NCBI RefSeq assembly: GCF_002954705.1
Contig: NZ_MSCO01000001.1
Coordinates: 2,278,865-2,342,864 of the forward strand
Origin: Aliivibrio sifiae
Lineage (GTDB): Bacteria; Pseudomonadota; Gammaproteobacteria; Enterobacterales; Vibrionaceae
Direction of reading: 5' to 3'
DNA: 64,000 nt
The position numbers were made by a program, and so were the translations under genes. Positions 9,195 to 18,121 of the stretch are shown here, in pieces. Numbering within the stretch: the stretch's first letter is position 1; every line of letters begins with the position of its first letter. The notes under the pieces are model-generated. The model was not told the origin of the DNA, made no database searches, and was given only the letters and a program-made list of their open reading frames with translations.

Positions 9195-10823
9195 TTACAT
9201 TAATCGAATTTCACTCGGGGTTACCGCTTTATACATGAAATAAGCGACTGTTTCTAAGTCACTATAAAAAGCTATATTTTCACTTAACATGTACGTTTCT
9301 AATGATGTATCCATAAAAAATGCTCGACTATAAGCATCACCAGCCTGATCTAAATTACCATTCAATTCCGCAAGTTTTCCTTGAAGAATATAAGAAAGAG
9401 TCGATTCTCTTCTCTCAAAAGCAAGATCCAGATATTGCTGCGCTTTTTCTTTTTCATCTTGTTTAATGGCATTCATCGCTAATGCTTCATAAATACGTGT
9501 CGGTAATACCTTATCCATGTTATTCGTATAAGAAGTAACGAGCTCCTCACTTAATTTCTCTGTTTTTAACGTATTATCCGTTAATTCCAGTTCAGGATTT
9601 AATGCAGAAAAGGCATTATAAGCAATATATAACTCAGCCAAAATGTAAGCATTGTCAGGTTCTTGCTCTGATATTTTCTCCAATAATCGAATACCTTGTT
9701 CAAATCGCTTAGGATCCGGTTGATTAATATAATGATTTGCCTGAACCAGCATCTCAAGTAACCCTTTTTCTTTAGGTAAACCAAGCATTAAAATATCAAT
9801 TTGTTCTTCAGAGACTGAAACACCAAGTGCTCTCATTAGATCCAAAGAGGATTGACGCAATACATGCTCTAAATTTGCATTCGTCATTCTATATTGACGG
9901 CTAAAAAGAACCTTATTTGAAGTATTACTACGATACTCAATATCTAAATAGGTTTTACTCTGTTGCTCTTCTACCCGAACATTAACTACTTTTCCCGGTA
10001 ATATCCCTGTAGTAAATGCTGTTTTATCTAACTGCACACGGTACTCTCCTACGCTAGCGAGATCTGACATTAATTTTTGGCTGATCCCATCAGCTAAAAA
10101 TTCAGTATCATCTTTTTGATTTCTGCTTTCACTGTAAGTGAATTGGATCAGGTCAATATCAATGGCTTTCGTAATATGAGTCGCGGATTGCTGATATGCT
10201 GTAGACACAATCACAGCAATTAATATACAGACGAGAAAAGCATCAAAGGCGAGTAACTTCCATCGATGAAAAAAATTAAAACCTGAGCCTTGTTTCTTTT
10301 TCTCTTTCTCTACATCTTTAGATATCGTCGCTATTGCTCGTGTTAATGGCCCAGATGGAAAAGAAAGATCTGGCTTTACATCTTCCCCTTTATTATCAAT
10401 CATTTGATTACAATCATTTTGTGGTTTTAATTCAGAATTAGCCGAAGGTGTTGCTGATACAAAACGATCAGAAGGCTTCCAGAATTCAGTGTCCTCAAGA
10501 TTCACTAACTTGGTCTCTGCCACCAACTTGTAACCACGTTTTGGCACTGTCACAAGATATCTTGCGTTATCTAATCGACCGTCTCTTAAAATCTTGCGTA
10601 ACTCAAAAATGGATTGTGTGACTACTTGGTCTGTAACAAATGCGCCATCCCAAACGTGTTGAATAAGCTCATCACGACAAAAAACCTCACCTGAATGCTG
10701 AGCAAGAAAACGTAATAAATTGACTAAACGTGGCTCAACAGAGACTTCCCTATCTTGGCGATATAATTTATTTTCCTCAATGACAAGAGTCCAGTCATTA
10801 ATTTGAAAACATAATCCGACCAT
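9195..10823 (-). CDS. cadC: membrane-bound transcription activator CadC
   Basis: ToxR-like one-component regulator that activates cadBA in acid with lysine. Residues 1-105 form the winged-helix DNA-binding domain (OmpR/PhoB type, VEPRLVNLLRFLAQHSGEVF to the wing VPKRGYKL), 106-188 a hydrophilic linker, 189-210 one membrane segment, and 211-542 a periplasmic sensor with helical repeat-like C-terminal half. The length (542) is close to E. coli CadC (512). The periplasmic part has no cysteine at all, whereas E. coli CadC carries the regulatory Cys208-Cys272 pair there. The gene is separated from cadBA by the symporter gene, unlike in E. coli. Other ToxR-like regulators are possible, but nearby cadBA supports CadC. 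Confidence 0.85.
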   Translation of the reverse strand: MVGLCFQINDWTLVIEENKLYRQDREVSVEPRLVNLLRFLAQHSGEVFCRDELIQHVWDGAFVTDQVVTQSIFELRKILRDGRLDNARYLVTVPKRGYKLVAETKLVNLEDTEFWKPSDRFVSATPSANSELKPQNDCNQMIDNKGEDVKPDLSFPSGPLTRAIATISKDVEKEKKKQGSGFNFFHRWKLLAFDAFLVCILIAVIVSTAYQQSATHITKAIDIDLIQFTYSESRNQKDDTEFLADGISQKLMSDLASVGEYRVQLDKTAFTTGILPGKVVNVRVEEQQSKTYLDIEYRSNTSNKVLFSRQYRMTNANLEHVLRQSSLDLMRALGVSVSEEQIDILMLGLPKEKGLLEMLVQANHYINQPDPKRFEQGIRLLEKISEQEPDNAYILAELYIAYNAFSALNPELELTDNTLKTEKLSEELVTSYTNNMDKVLPTRIYEALAMNAIKQDEKEKAQQYLDLAFERRESTLSYILQGKLAELNGNLDQAGDAYSRAFFMDTSLETYMLSENIAFYSDLETVAYFMYKAVTPSEIRLM

Positions 10824-11390
10824 AAGATACTCATTAGTGTTAAATCGTTATTAATATAAATAGTCTATACATCTCAAAAAATAAAGATTCACGATTAATT
10901 AAAATACTATTTATAAAAGAGGTAGGGATTATAAATAAACTATGTATTCGTGGATATATCATTCCCTTCTCAAAAATGGAATCTTAGGATCCAACAAGAA
11001 ACGCCCTATAAGCAGCATCAAAGAAATGCTGCATACTATTGATATATAAATACTAAACATAAAAACAAGATAGAATTGATAACATAAAATCATCATTTTC
11101 AGCATGAACAATCTCATTTTTAATATTAATGGAACGTTCTGATTATGAACGCAACATAAATAGAATATAAACAGATCAAGTTTTATCAATTCATAACCTT
11201 AAATAAAGCATGGACAATAAAGATAAATAAAACCTAAAACTACAAATAATATATCCATCATTAAGTTTTTATATTAAACATATCTGATTATATAAATAGT
11301 TCATTGTGCCTTAAATTAATGATTGACCTAATCTTAACTTGAGGTTTTAAAGTGTGCATAACTTAAGCAATAAATAGACAAGGAGTCACC
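10824..11390. other. 567-bp AT-rich intergenic region
   Basis: Between cadC and the divergent VOC-protein gene. Very AT-rich, with no convincing gene; a 76-codon minus-strand reading at 10959-11189 is hydrophobic low-complexity and lacks a ribosome-binding site. It presumably holds the two divergent promoters, but I cannot point to one with confidence. Confidence 0.5.
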
Positions 11391-11813
11391 ATGACACAAT
11401 TTGAACACGCAAATATCACCGTTCCAAATATTGATGCTGCTCTCGCTTTTCTTCTAAATGCAGCACCTGATTTTCGAATAAAAGCAGATCAAACGCCTGA
11501 AAATAGCTATCGATGGGTTCATGTTGGAAATGAGAGTTGTTACTTTGCTCTGCAAGAACCAAACGATCCCTTAACAGCAAAAGACACACGTAGGCCATAC
11601 CAAAACATTTCGATTAATCATATTGGTATGATCGTTGACGATTTAGATAATATCCAGCTCAAACTACTCGCGTTAGGCTATGAACAAAATGGTAACATTA
11701 CCCAAGAAAAACATGGACGCCGAATCTACTTTTACGATAAATCCGGTTTTGAATGGGAGCTAATTGAGTACGATACTAAAAATCTAAGTGATCGTTATAA
11801 CTACACTAACTAA
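11391..11813 (+). CDS. VOC-superfamily (glyoxalase/dioxygenase-fold) protein
   Basis: A 140-residue single-unit VOC protein made of two beta-alpha-beta-beta-beta halves. Likely metal ligands are His6 (FEHANI), His77 (NHIGMIV) and Glu123 in FEWELIEY, an arrangement seen in glyoxalase I, fosfomycin-resistance and extradiol dioxygenase relatives. A clear AGGAG precedes the ATG at good spacing. It is monocistronic, ending at a terminator. The reaction cannot be inferred: classical glyoxalase I is a different, longer-motif subfamily, so a lactoylglutathione lyase call would overreach. Confidence 0.75.
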   Translation: MTQFEHANITVPNIDAALAFLLNAAPDFRIKADQTPENSYRWVHVGNESCYFALQEPNDPLTAKDTRRPYQNISINHIGMIVDDLDNIQLKLLALGYEQNGNITQEKHGRRIYFYDKSGFEWELIEYDTKNLSDRYNYTN

Positions 11814-11840
11814 CCTCTATATTTGCTAACCAAATATAAA

Positions 11841-11875
11841 AAGGCGCTCATTTTTATTATGAACGCCTTGTTTTA
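11841..11875. terminator. bidirectional terminator
   Basis: AAGGCG-C-TCAT (11841-11851) pairs with ATGA-A-CGCCTT (11859-11869) with one C/A mismatch. It lies between the converging VOC gene and the sulfur-transport pair, with A/T tracts on both sides. Confidence 0.6.
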
Positions 11876-11894
11876 CAAATGAACTGCTATGATT

Positions 11895-12323
11895 TTATTT
11901 TCGCAGGCTCACTTTATGTGTAATAGCTAACCCTGCCATCATGGCAATGAAGAAAACAATGACATCCATATTACCTAAAGCAAGACTAGATACTGCAGGC
12001 CCTGGACATACACCAGCAATCCCCCAACCTAAACCAAAAATAGCAGCACCAATAACTAATCGTTTATCTATTTGAGTATTGGTTGATAAACAAAATTCTT
12101 CTGCATTTATTGGTTTCTCTTTAGATTTTATCAGTAAAAAATACGCAGGCATAAAGATGAGTAATGCACCGCCCATCACAAACATTAAGCTTGGATCCCA
12201 TAGCCCTGTAATATCAAGAAAGCCAGTCACTTTTTGAGGATCCGCCATACCAGATATCACCATACCTGTACCAAATAAAAGCCCTGAAAATAACGAAACG
12301 ATACGAAATAATAAAGTAGTCAT
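11895..12323 (-). CDS. YeeE/YedE-type half transporter, second subunit (DUF6691/PmpB type)
   Basis: A 142-residue membrane protein with four hydrophobic segments and the cysteine motif GVCPGPA (about 105-111) characteristic of the second half of YeeE/YedE proteins, which are linked to uptake of sulfur compounds such as thiosulfate. It pairs with the gene just upstream (12-nt gap), and the two together equal one full-length YeeE. In other bacteria such pairs (PmpA/PmpB) are co-transcribed with an ArsR-type regulator and persulfide enzymes; none is present here. The specific substrate is unknown. Confidence 0.8.
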   Translation of the reverse strand: MTTLLFRIVSLFSGLLFGTGMVISGMADPQKVTGFLDITGLWDPSLMFVMGGALLIFMPAYFLLIKSKEKPINAEEFCLSTNTQIDKRLVIGAAIFGLGWGIAGVCPGPAVSSLALGNMDVIVFFIAMMAGLAITHKVSLRK

Positions 12324-12335
12324 AATCTGCCTTAT

Positions 12336-12755
12336 TTAAAGAAGATGGAGGCGAATAAAGACAGTAATCGCCGCAACACACATAAAGATAGCTGTCGCCG
12401 TTATAGAACGTATCGACAACCGTCCAATACCACAAATTCCATGACCACTTGTACAACCGTTACCTAATCTTGTTCCAATGCCTACGAGTATTCCTGCAAT
12501 AATTAGCAATCCGGTTGTCGTTGAATATTCACTTGGCACTTCTGCACCGAGAAAATAAGTTCCAATCACACCACCACAGATCATTCCAACAATGAATAAT
12601 ACACGCCATACATAATCCTGATTCTTAGGCATGATCACACCAGTTAATACACCACTGATCCCTGCTATTTTACCATTGAGTAAAAGCAGTAAAGTCGCCG
12701 ATACACCTAACAGCATACCGCCAAATAAGGACTCCCATGGAATTACTATCCCCAT
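12336..12755 (-). CDS. YeeE/YedE-type half transporter, first subunit (PmpA type)
   Basis: A 139-residue membrane protein with about four hydrophobic segments. The motif GNGCTSGHGICG (near residues 98-109) with two cysteines is the YeeE/YedE signature implicated in relaying sulfur species through the membrane. It is the promoter-proximal gene of a two-gene operon. Two near-identical palindromic elements lie 70-120 bp upstream of its start and are the likely control sites. Role: uptake of an inorganic or low-molecular sulfur compound, inferred from family. Confidence 0.82.
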   Translation of the reverse strand: MGIVIPWESLFGGMLLGVSATLLLLLNGKIAGISGVLTGVIMPKNQDYVWRVLFIVGMICGGVIGTYFLGAEVPSEYSTTTGLLIIAGILVGIGTRLGNGCTSGHGICGIGRLSIRSITATAIFMCVAAITVFIRLHLL

Positions 12756-12824
12756 TACAAACCTCTACCTTCATTGATAATTAAAAGATAAGCATACTAA
12801 AAACAGTACATTAGTCAATAGTTA

Positions 12825-12871
12825 TTTAGAATTAGCTAATTTAACAAATACAAATTTAGAAAGAGCTAATT
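12825..12871 (-). promoter_or_regulatory. tandem ArsR-type operator candidates of the sulfur-transport pair
   Basis: TTTAGAATTAGCTAATT (12825-12841) and TTTAGAAAGAGCTAATT (12855-12871) agree at 15 of 17 positions and start exactly 30 bp apart, about three helical turns. The first contains the perfect palindrome AATTAGCTAATT (12830-12841). Small winged-helix ArsR-family sensors (for example BigR and HlyU) bind AT-rich dyads of this kind, and BigR-type sensors often control YeeE pairs. Which protein binds here is inference. Confidence 0.5.
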
Positions 12872-13062
12872 AAACAAGGGGTAAAAATAACATATAGAAA
12901 TCGTAAAGCAGTAATAAGAGAAAAATTTTCTATAAAAAGACAATTATAAGATTCAAATGAGTAAGTTATCCTCCGGTGAAGCACGTATATTCCACTTTCA
13001 TCTTGTTGCGATAGCACACATAAAAAATAGATACATATTAATAATATATAATGGAAATACAT

Positions 13063-13980
13063 ATGGATAAGAAATACCTTTCTCTGCTTCTTTTTTGCTC
13101 GGTGTGCTTCATCTGGGGAACGACATGGCTTGCTATGGAAATCGCGGTAGAGAGTATCCCACCAATTTTTTCGACGGCTTTACGTTTTTTAATTGCCTCT
13201 CCAATTCTGATTTTACTCTCAAAAATATTTAACCAACCGCTGTTCTTTCCCAAAGGAAAAAATAAATGGATGGTTATTGTCGCCGTTTTCTATTTCGCAA
13301 TCCCATTTACATTAATGATTGCTGGTGAGATGTATATATCTTCAGGTTTAGCGTCTATCATTTTTGCTAACATGCCTATTGCAGTGATGATCACATCAAC
13401 CCTATTTTTAGGGCTTAGACTATCACCACACCAGTTTGCTGGCTTATTTATTTCGGTAGCAAGTTTGTATCTCATCTTATCGAATGAATTGAGTATTGGA
13501 GGTAATAATTTATTAATCGGTTCAGGAGCATTGGCTTTAGCCGTCATTATTCATGCAATCATGTATGTCATGGTTCAGAAACACTGCAAAGATATTCAAG
13601 TAATTACTTACAACGCTATCCCTAGCTTTATTGCTTCATTACTACTATTTATCACTTCATTTGCATTTGAAAATATTACGGTACAAGCATTTTCACCATC
13701 ATCGCTGATTGCCGTCGCCTATTTAGGTGTCTTTGCTAGCGTTGGTGGCATTGTTGCTTATTTCAAATTAGGTCAGCTTTCAACACCATTTGCGGCTTCA
13801 ATCTGCTTCTTAATTTTTCCATTAGTCGCTTTAAGCCTATCGGCACTTACCTCTGGCACTGTGATTTCAGATCAATCATTAATGATGTTGTTTCCACTAC
13901 TTAGCGGTATTTTACTGGCTAAGCTTCCACGAAATAAACTCTCATTAAATTTATTTAAAATGCGTTATAAGTCAGCGTAG
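13063..13980 (+). CDS. EamA/DMT-family transporter
   Basis: An inner-membrane drug/metabolite transporter of about 305 residues with ten hydrophobic segments arranged as two EamA repeats. The FIWGTTWLAMEIAV stretch in TM1 is typical of the family. I prefer the ATG at 13063 because GGAA lies a few bases before it; another ATG at 13051 would add four residues. The gene is monocistronic and ends at a clean terminator. Family members export amino acids, nucleosides or other metabolites, and the substrate here cannot be predicted. Confidence 0.82.
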   Translation: MDKKYLSLLLFCSVCFIWGTTWLAMEIAVESIPPIFSTALRFLIASPILILLSKIFNQPLFFPKGKNKWMVIVAVFYFAIPFTLMIAGEMYISSGLASIIFANMPIAVMITSTLFLGLRLSPHQFAGLFISVASLYLILSNELSIGGNNLLIGSGALALAVIIHAIMYVMVQKHCKDIQVITYNAIPSFIASLLLFITSFAFENITVQAFSPSSLIAVAYLGVFASVGGIVAYFKLGQLSTPFAASICFLIFPLVALSLSALTSGTVISDQSLMMLFPLLSGILLAKLPRNKLSLNLFKMRYKSA

Positions 13981-14042
13981 TTGTATCAAAGAAGAGTTCT
14001 TTACACTCAGTAAAAACGCTCTCTCCTTATTAAAGAAAGAGA

Positions 14043-14070
14043 AAAGGGCACATTGGTGCCCTTTCTTGTA
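14043..14070 (+). terminator. terminator of the EamA gene
   Basis: Perfect 9-bp stem AAAGGGCAC (14043-14051) / GTGCCCTTT (14056-14064) with a 4-nt loop, followed by a T-rich stretch. Confidence 0.75.
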
Positions 14071-14099
14071 TCGACACTCTATTCATAATAAGGTAGTTT

Positions 14100-14123
14100 A
14101 GGTGTATAGACGTATAGAATGCT
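14100..14123 (+). promoter_or_regulatory. MetJ operator candidate (three contiguous met boxes)
   Basis: Three adjacent 8-mers AGGTGTAT, AGACGTAT and AGAATGCT resemble the met box AGACGTCT at 5, 7 and 5 of 8 positions. They end 29 bp before metA, a gene repressed by MetJ with S-adenosylmethionine in enteric bacteria. Confidence 0.5.
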
Positions 14124-14152
14124 ACAGATTAAAAATAACTTAAGGATAAGTT

Positions 14153-15091
14153 GTGCCGATAAAAATACCAGACCAACTCCCCGCCGCTGAAGTATTGCGT
14201 GAAGAAAACATTTTCATCATGCAAGAATCCCGTGCCACGACACAGGCCATTCGTCCTCTTAAAGTCATTATCCTAAATTTAATGCCAAAGAAGATTGAAA
14301 CAGAAACTCAATTTTTGCGCTTACTGTCTAATAGCCCACTACAAGTAGATGTTGAGCTATTACGAATTGATAACCGCACCAGTAAAAATACACCTACAGA
14401 ACATTTAGATACTTTCTATCGCCAATTTGAAGGTATTAGAAACCGCAATTTTGATGGATTAATTATTACAGGGGCACCGCTAGGTTTAGTCCAGTTTGAA
14501 GATGTGATTTATTGGGATCACTTACAAACGATTATGACATGGGCAAAAGATCATGTGACTTCAAGTTTATATGTCTGTTGGGCTGCACAAGCAGGATTAA
14601 AGTTACTTTATGACTTACCAAAACGTACTCGTAAAGAAAAATTATCCGGTGTGTATAAGCATGATAACCTTGAACAACACCATCCTATTTTACGTGGTTT
14701 TGATGATCAATTTTTAGCACCTCACTCTCGTTACGCTGATTTCTCAGCCAAATATTTGAGCGAACATACTGACTTAGATATTCTAGCAACGTCTGAACAA
14801 GCAGGTGTCTACTTAGCCTCAACCAAAGACAAACGAAATGTTTTTGTAACAGGTCACCCTGAATACGACTCTTTCACTCTACATAATGAATACATTCGTG
14901 ATTTAGGTGAAGGTATGGAACCAACTATTCCAGTAAATTACTATCCTAATGACAACCCAGAGATCTCGCCAAAAGCAACGTGGCGCAGTCATGGCCATTT
15001 ACTGTTTTCTAATTGGCTAAACTACTGTGTTTACCAACAAACACCATACGATCTTGACCATTTCTCAGAACAAAACTTCACTCGAGATTAA
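14153..15091 (+). CDS. metA: homoserine O-succinyltransferase MetA
   Basis: First committed step of methionine synthesis, acylating homoserine with succinyl-CoA in the cytoplasm. The 312 residues carry the catalytic Cys142 (YVCWAAQAG) and the His235/Glu237 pair (GHPEYDS), at the same positions as in E. coli MetA. The start codon is GTG with AAGGA upstream. Some MetA-fold enzymes use acetyl-CoA instead, and acyl specificity depends on a few residues that I cannot judge with certainty. Regulation by MetJ is suggested by met boxes just upstream. It stands alone between terminators or stem-loops. Confidence 0.93.
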   Translation: MPIKIPDQLPAAEVLREENIFIMQESRATTQAIRPLKVIILNLMPKKIETETQFLRLLSNSPLQVDVELLRIDNRTSKNTPTEHLDTFYRQFEGIRNRNFDGLIITGAPLGLVQFEDVIYWDHLQTIMTWAKDHVTSSLYVCWAAQAGLKLLYDLPKRTRKEKLSGVYKHDNLEQHHPILRGFDDQFLAPHSRYADFSAKYLSEHTDLDILATSEQAGVYLASTKDKRNVFVTGHPEYDSFTLHNEYIRDLGEGMEPTIPVNYYPNDNPEISPKATWRSHGHLLFSNWLNYCVYQQTPYDLDHFSEQNFTRD

Positions 15092-15097
15092 TCTAAT

Positions 15098-15128
15098 TTT
15101 GGGTATTAGCTCTTAGTTAATACCCAAA
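15098..15128 (+). terminator. stem-loop behind metA
   Basis: Perfect 11-bp stem TTTGGGTATTA (15098-15108) / TAATACCCAAA (15118-15128), 9-nt loop. No U-tract follows, so it may protect the 3' end or terminate inefficiently. Confidence 0.45.
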
Positions 15129-15345
15129 CCCCAACATATGATAGCTAATACAATCCGATAGATAGCGCCCATTTTTTCTTTTTTTGATAAAAAATGACCT
15201 TTCATTTAATTCAGATCAACCAAGCCTCTATTTATAAAACCAACAACAATCTAAATGAGAACTCGCTCAATTAAACCCCATGAAATATAAGGTATTAATG
15301 TCTGTAGTTAATTTTAATTATAATTGCATTAATGCAGGTGGTTCT

Positions 15346-16674
15346 ATGTTGTATTTTGAATTTCTCTTTTTGTTACTCGTACTCTATATCGGGTCTCGAT
15401 TTGGTGGGATAGGCTTAGGGGTCGTCTCTGGAATTGGTTTAGTTATTGAAGTCTTTATCTTCAAAATGCCTCCAACCTCTCCTCCCGTCACCGTAATGTT
15501 AATCATTTTAGCCGTTGTTACTTGTGCCTCTATATTAGAAGCCGCAGGTGGTTTGAAATACATGCTACAAGTGGCTGAACGGATCTTAAGAAAGAACCCT
15601 AAACGCGTTACCATCATTGCACCATTTGTTACTTATGCAATGACATTTCTACTAGGTACAGGCCATGCAGTGTATTCAATTATGCCAATCATTGGTGATG
15701 TGGCACTAAAAAATGGTATCCGCCCCGAGCGTCCAATGGCAGCGGCATCTGTCGCTTCTCAAATTGCAATTACGGCTTCTCCACTTTCAGCTGCAGTAGT
15801 TTACTATCTTGCACAATTAGTCGATATTGACGCATCAATTACCTTAATGTCGATTTTAATGGTAACTGTGCCTTCTACCTTGTTTGGTACATTAATGTTG
15901 GCACTTTACAGCTTGCGTCGTGGTAAAGAACTGGAAGATGATGAAGAATACCAAGCACGCTTAAAAGATCCTGCTTGGCGTGAAAAAATCTTAAATACAA
16001 CATCAACCTCTTTAGATGAACAACTACCAACTAAAGCACGTAATGCGGTACTTATCTTCCTAGGGGCAATTGTTTCTATTGTCGTTATCGCGATGTGGCC
16101 AGAAGTAAGAACTATCACTGAAGGTGGCGCTCCGATCAAAATGTCTGTTGTGATCCAAATGATGATGTTAGCGTTTGGTGGTGTGATTCTATTAGCGACG
16201 AAAACTGATCCTCGTGACGTGCCTAATGGTGTGGTATTTAAATCAGGTATGGTGGCAGCGATAGCTATCTTCGGTATCGCTTGGATGTCTGATACTTACT
16301 TCCAATATGCGATGCCTCAATTTAGGGCGGGCATTGTCGATATGGTGACACTTCACCCATGGACATTTGCTTTGGCACTATTCATTGTATCGGTAGTTGT
16401 AAACTCTCAAGCAGCAACGGCTCGTATGATGCTACCTGTTGGTCTGGCTTTAGGGTTAGAGCCAGCCTTAGTAATTGGTTTAATGCCTGCCGTTTATGGT
16501 TACTTCTTTATTCCAAATTACCCATCAGACATTGCAACAGTTAACTTTGATAACTCAGGAACCACCAAGATTGGTAAGTACTACTTTAACCATTCATTTA
16601 TGTCTGTCGGTTTAATCGGAGTCATTTCTGCCTGTATGGTTGGTTATGTATTAGGCCAAATTGTCATCGGCTAA
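15346..16674 (+). CDS. dcuB: anaerobic C4-dicarboxylate transporter DcuB type
   Basis: Inner-membrane carrier expected to exchange fumarate, malate or aspartate for succinate during fumarate respiration. I chose the ATG at 15346 because AGGTGG lies just before it and the protein (442 residues) then begins MLYFEFLFLLL like DcuA/DcuB; an ATG at 15280 would add 22 non-homologous residues. The GTGH.VY..MPII.DVA.KNGIRPERPMAA segment places it nearer DcuB than DcuA. Around ten membrane segments are present. E. coli dcuB is under FNR and DcuS/DcuR; I find no convincing FNR site here. Gene ends at a strong terminator. Confidence 0.85.
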   Translation: MLYFEFLFLLLVLYIGSRFGGIGLGVVSGIGLVIEVFIFKMPPTSPPVTVMLIILAVVTCASILEAAGGLKYMLQVAERILRKNPKRVTIIAPFVTYAMTFLLGTGHAVYSIMPIIGDVALKNGIRPERPMAAASVASQIAITASPLSAAVVYYLAQLVDIDASITLMSILMVTVPSTLFGTLMLALYSLRRGKELEDDEEYQARLKDPAWREKILNTTSTSLDEQLPTKARNAVLIFLGAIVSIVVIAMWPEVRTITEGGAPIKMSVVIQMMMLAFGGVILLATKTDPRDVPNGVVFKSGMVAAIAIFGIAWMSDTYFQYAMPQFRAGIVDMVTLHPWTFALALFIVSVVVNSQAATARMMLPVGLALGLEPALVIGLMPAVYGYFFIPNYPSDIATVNFDNSGTTKIGKYYFNHSFMSVGLIGVISACMVGYVLGQIVIG

Positions 16675-16709
16675 TTTGACCTCATATTTTTAAACGCTAA
16701 ATAAACAAA

Positions 16710-16750
16710 AGCCCATGCGTATTTTCATACAGCATGGGCTTTTTATTTTT
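16710..16750. terminator. bidirectional terminator between dcuB and nupC
   Basis: Stem AGCCCATGC (16710-16718) / GCATGGGCT (16732-16740), 13-nt loop, T5 after it on the plus strand and A4 before it. It separates the converging genes. Confidence 0.85.
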
Positions 16751-16767
16751 AACTTGAAGTTAAATGA

Positions 16768-17982
16768 TTACAACGACAAGCTAAAGAATAATCCCGCTAA
16801 ACATGCACTCATAAGGTTTGCTAACGTACCTGCCAGTACCGCTTTAAAACCCATATTTGCAACTTCAGCACGACGCTCTGGTGCCATAACACCAATTGAG
16901 CCTAACTGAACCGCGATAGAACTTACGTTCGCAAAACCACATAGTGCAAATGTGATAATCACTTGACTGTATGCTGATAGTTGATCTTTATGTTGAACAA
17001 AATCAATAAATGCAACGAACTCGTTCAATATTACTTTTTGACCGATATAAGAACCAGCCATCACCATTTCAGCTTTTGGAATACCAATAATCCAAGCTAC
17101 TGGTGCAAACAAGTAACCAAAAACAGTTTGTAATGTTACGCCAGCAAAACCAAACCATTCAGCAACCATTTCTAAGCCGCTGTTTAGCATAGCAATCACA
17201 CTAACAAATGCGATCAACATAGTACCTACCGCTACTGCGATTTTCATACCATTCATTGCACCACTTGCTAATGCATCAATAACGTTACTTTGTTCACTTC
17301 TATCAATAGTTAATTCATGTTGATCAACTGGCGTTTCTTGTTCTGGGACTAAAATCTTAGCCATCAATAAACTGCCTGGTGCAGCCATAAAGCTTGCTGC
17401 AATTAAATATTTAAGCTCAACACCTAAACCTGCATAACCACCAAGTACACTACCTGCAACCGATGCCATACCACCCGCCATTACTGCAAACAATTCTGAG
17501 CGAGTCATTTGAGGTAAGAATGGACGAATAAGTAGAGGAGATTCACCTTGAGATAAAAAGATATTACCAGTAGCAACTAATGACTCAACTTTACTTGTAC
17601 CCAGGAATTTTTGAATTGCACCACCTAAAACAGCAATGACTTTTTGCATGATGCCTAAATAATATAAAGCAGAAATTAAAGCACTAAAGAAGATGATGAT
17701 TGGTAGGACACGAATTGCGAAGATAAAACCATTTGAAGCTAAGTCACCGAATAAAAATGCAATACCTTCATCCGCAAAACCTAATAAACTAGAAACCCCA
17801 CTACTAAGAGCTGCTAGCGCTGCTTGTCCCCAAGGAAAATAAAGAACAAGAGCAGCGAAAGAGAGTTGTAAAAAAAGAGCTCTTAGAACGGTTTTCCAAT
17901 TGATAGCTGAACGCTTCTCTGAAAATACCCATGCACAAAAGATAAGCGCACACATGCCTATAAGGCTAAATAAAATGGTCAT
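16768..17982 (-). CDS. nupC: concentrative nucleoside transporter NupC
   Basis: Inner-membrane nucleoside symporter of the CNT family, 404 residues, with N-terminal helices, an inner helical core containing the nucleoside-binding hairpin (near SQGESPLLI, about 143-151) and the second binding segment NVSSIAVQLGSIG near the C-terminus. Vibrio CNT proteins use sodium; the coupling ion is not certain from sequence. The start codon has no good ribosome-binding site of its own and lies 8 nt behind a 39-codon reading frame, so its translation may depend on that frame. A CRP site lies upstream. Confidence 0.9.
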   Translation of the reverse strand: MTILFSLIGMCALIFCAWVFSEKRSAINWKTVLRALFLQLSFAALVLYFPWGQAALAALSSGVSSLLGFADEGIAFLFGDLASNGFIFAIRVLPIIIFFSALISALYYLGIMQKVIAVLGGAIQKFLGTSKVESLVATGNIFLSQGESPLLIRPFLPQMTRSELFAVMAGGMASVAGSVLGGYAGLGVELKYLIAASFMAAPGSLLMAKILVPEQETPVDQHELTIDRSEQSNVIDALASGAMNGMKIAVAVGTMLIAFVSVIAMLNSGLEMVAEWFGFAGVTLQTVFGYLFAPVAWIIGIPKAEMVMAGSYIGQKVILNEFVAFIDFVQHKDQLSAYSQVIITFALCGFANVSSIAVQLGSIGVMAPERRAEVANMGFKAVLAGTLANLMSACLAGLFFSLSL

Positions 17983-17990
17983 AATAATGC

Positions 17991-18110
17991 CTATTTAATA
18001 GATTGAGGTAAAGGTGAAGAAACGAAAGGACTCGCCATAGAGGATGACGATAAAGGTATAAAGTAGTTACTCCAAGAGGAAGGAATAACATTATATAAAA
18101 AGATGTTCAT
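17991..18110 (-). CDS. 39-residue upstream ORF in the nupC leader
   Basis: Starts at ATG 18110-18108 with a good AAGGA 6 nt ahead and ends with TAG 8 nt before the nupC ATG. The peptide is Ser/Pro rich (begins MNIFLYNVIPSSWSNYF, has a run of four Ser in the middle and six Pro overall). It is not a known protein. Its position, strong ribosome-binding site and tight spacing to a gene with a weak one suggest a leader peptide that couples or meters nupC translation. Whether it is translated is not shown by sequence. Confidence 0.5.
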   Translation of the reverse strand: MNIFLYNVIPSSWSNYFIPLSSSSMASPFVSSPLPQSIK

Positions 18111-18121
18111 TTGGGTTCCTT

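Noticed and set aside
10959-11189. 76-codon hydrophobic minus-strand reading frame
   Set aside because: Low complexity in AT-rich DNA, no ribosome-binding site, no recognisable family.
14020-14152. SAM riboswitch before metA
   Set aside because: The short interval contains a terminator and met boxes but no SAM-aptamer features.
15180-15220. FNR box upstream of dcuB
   Set aside because: TTGAT at 15183 has no proper ATCAA partner at four-base spacing.
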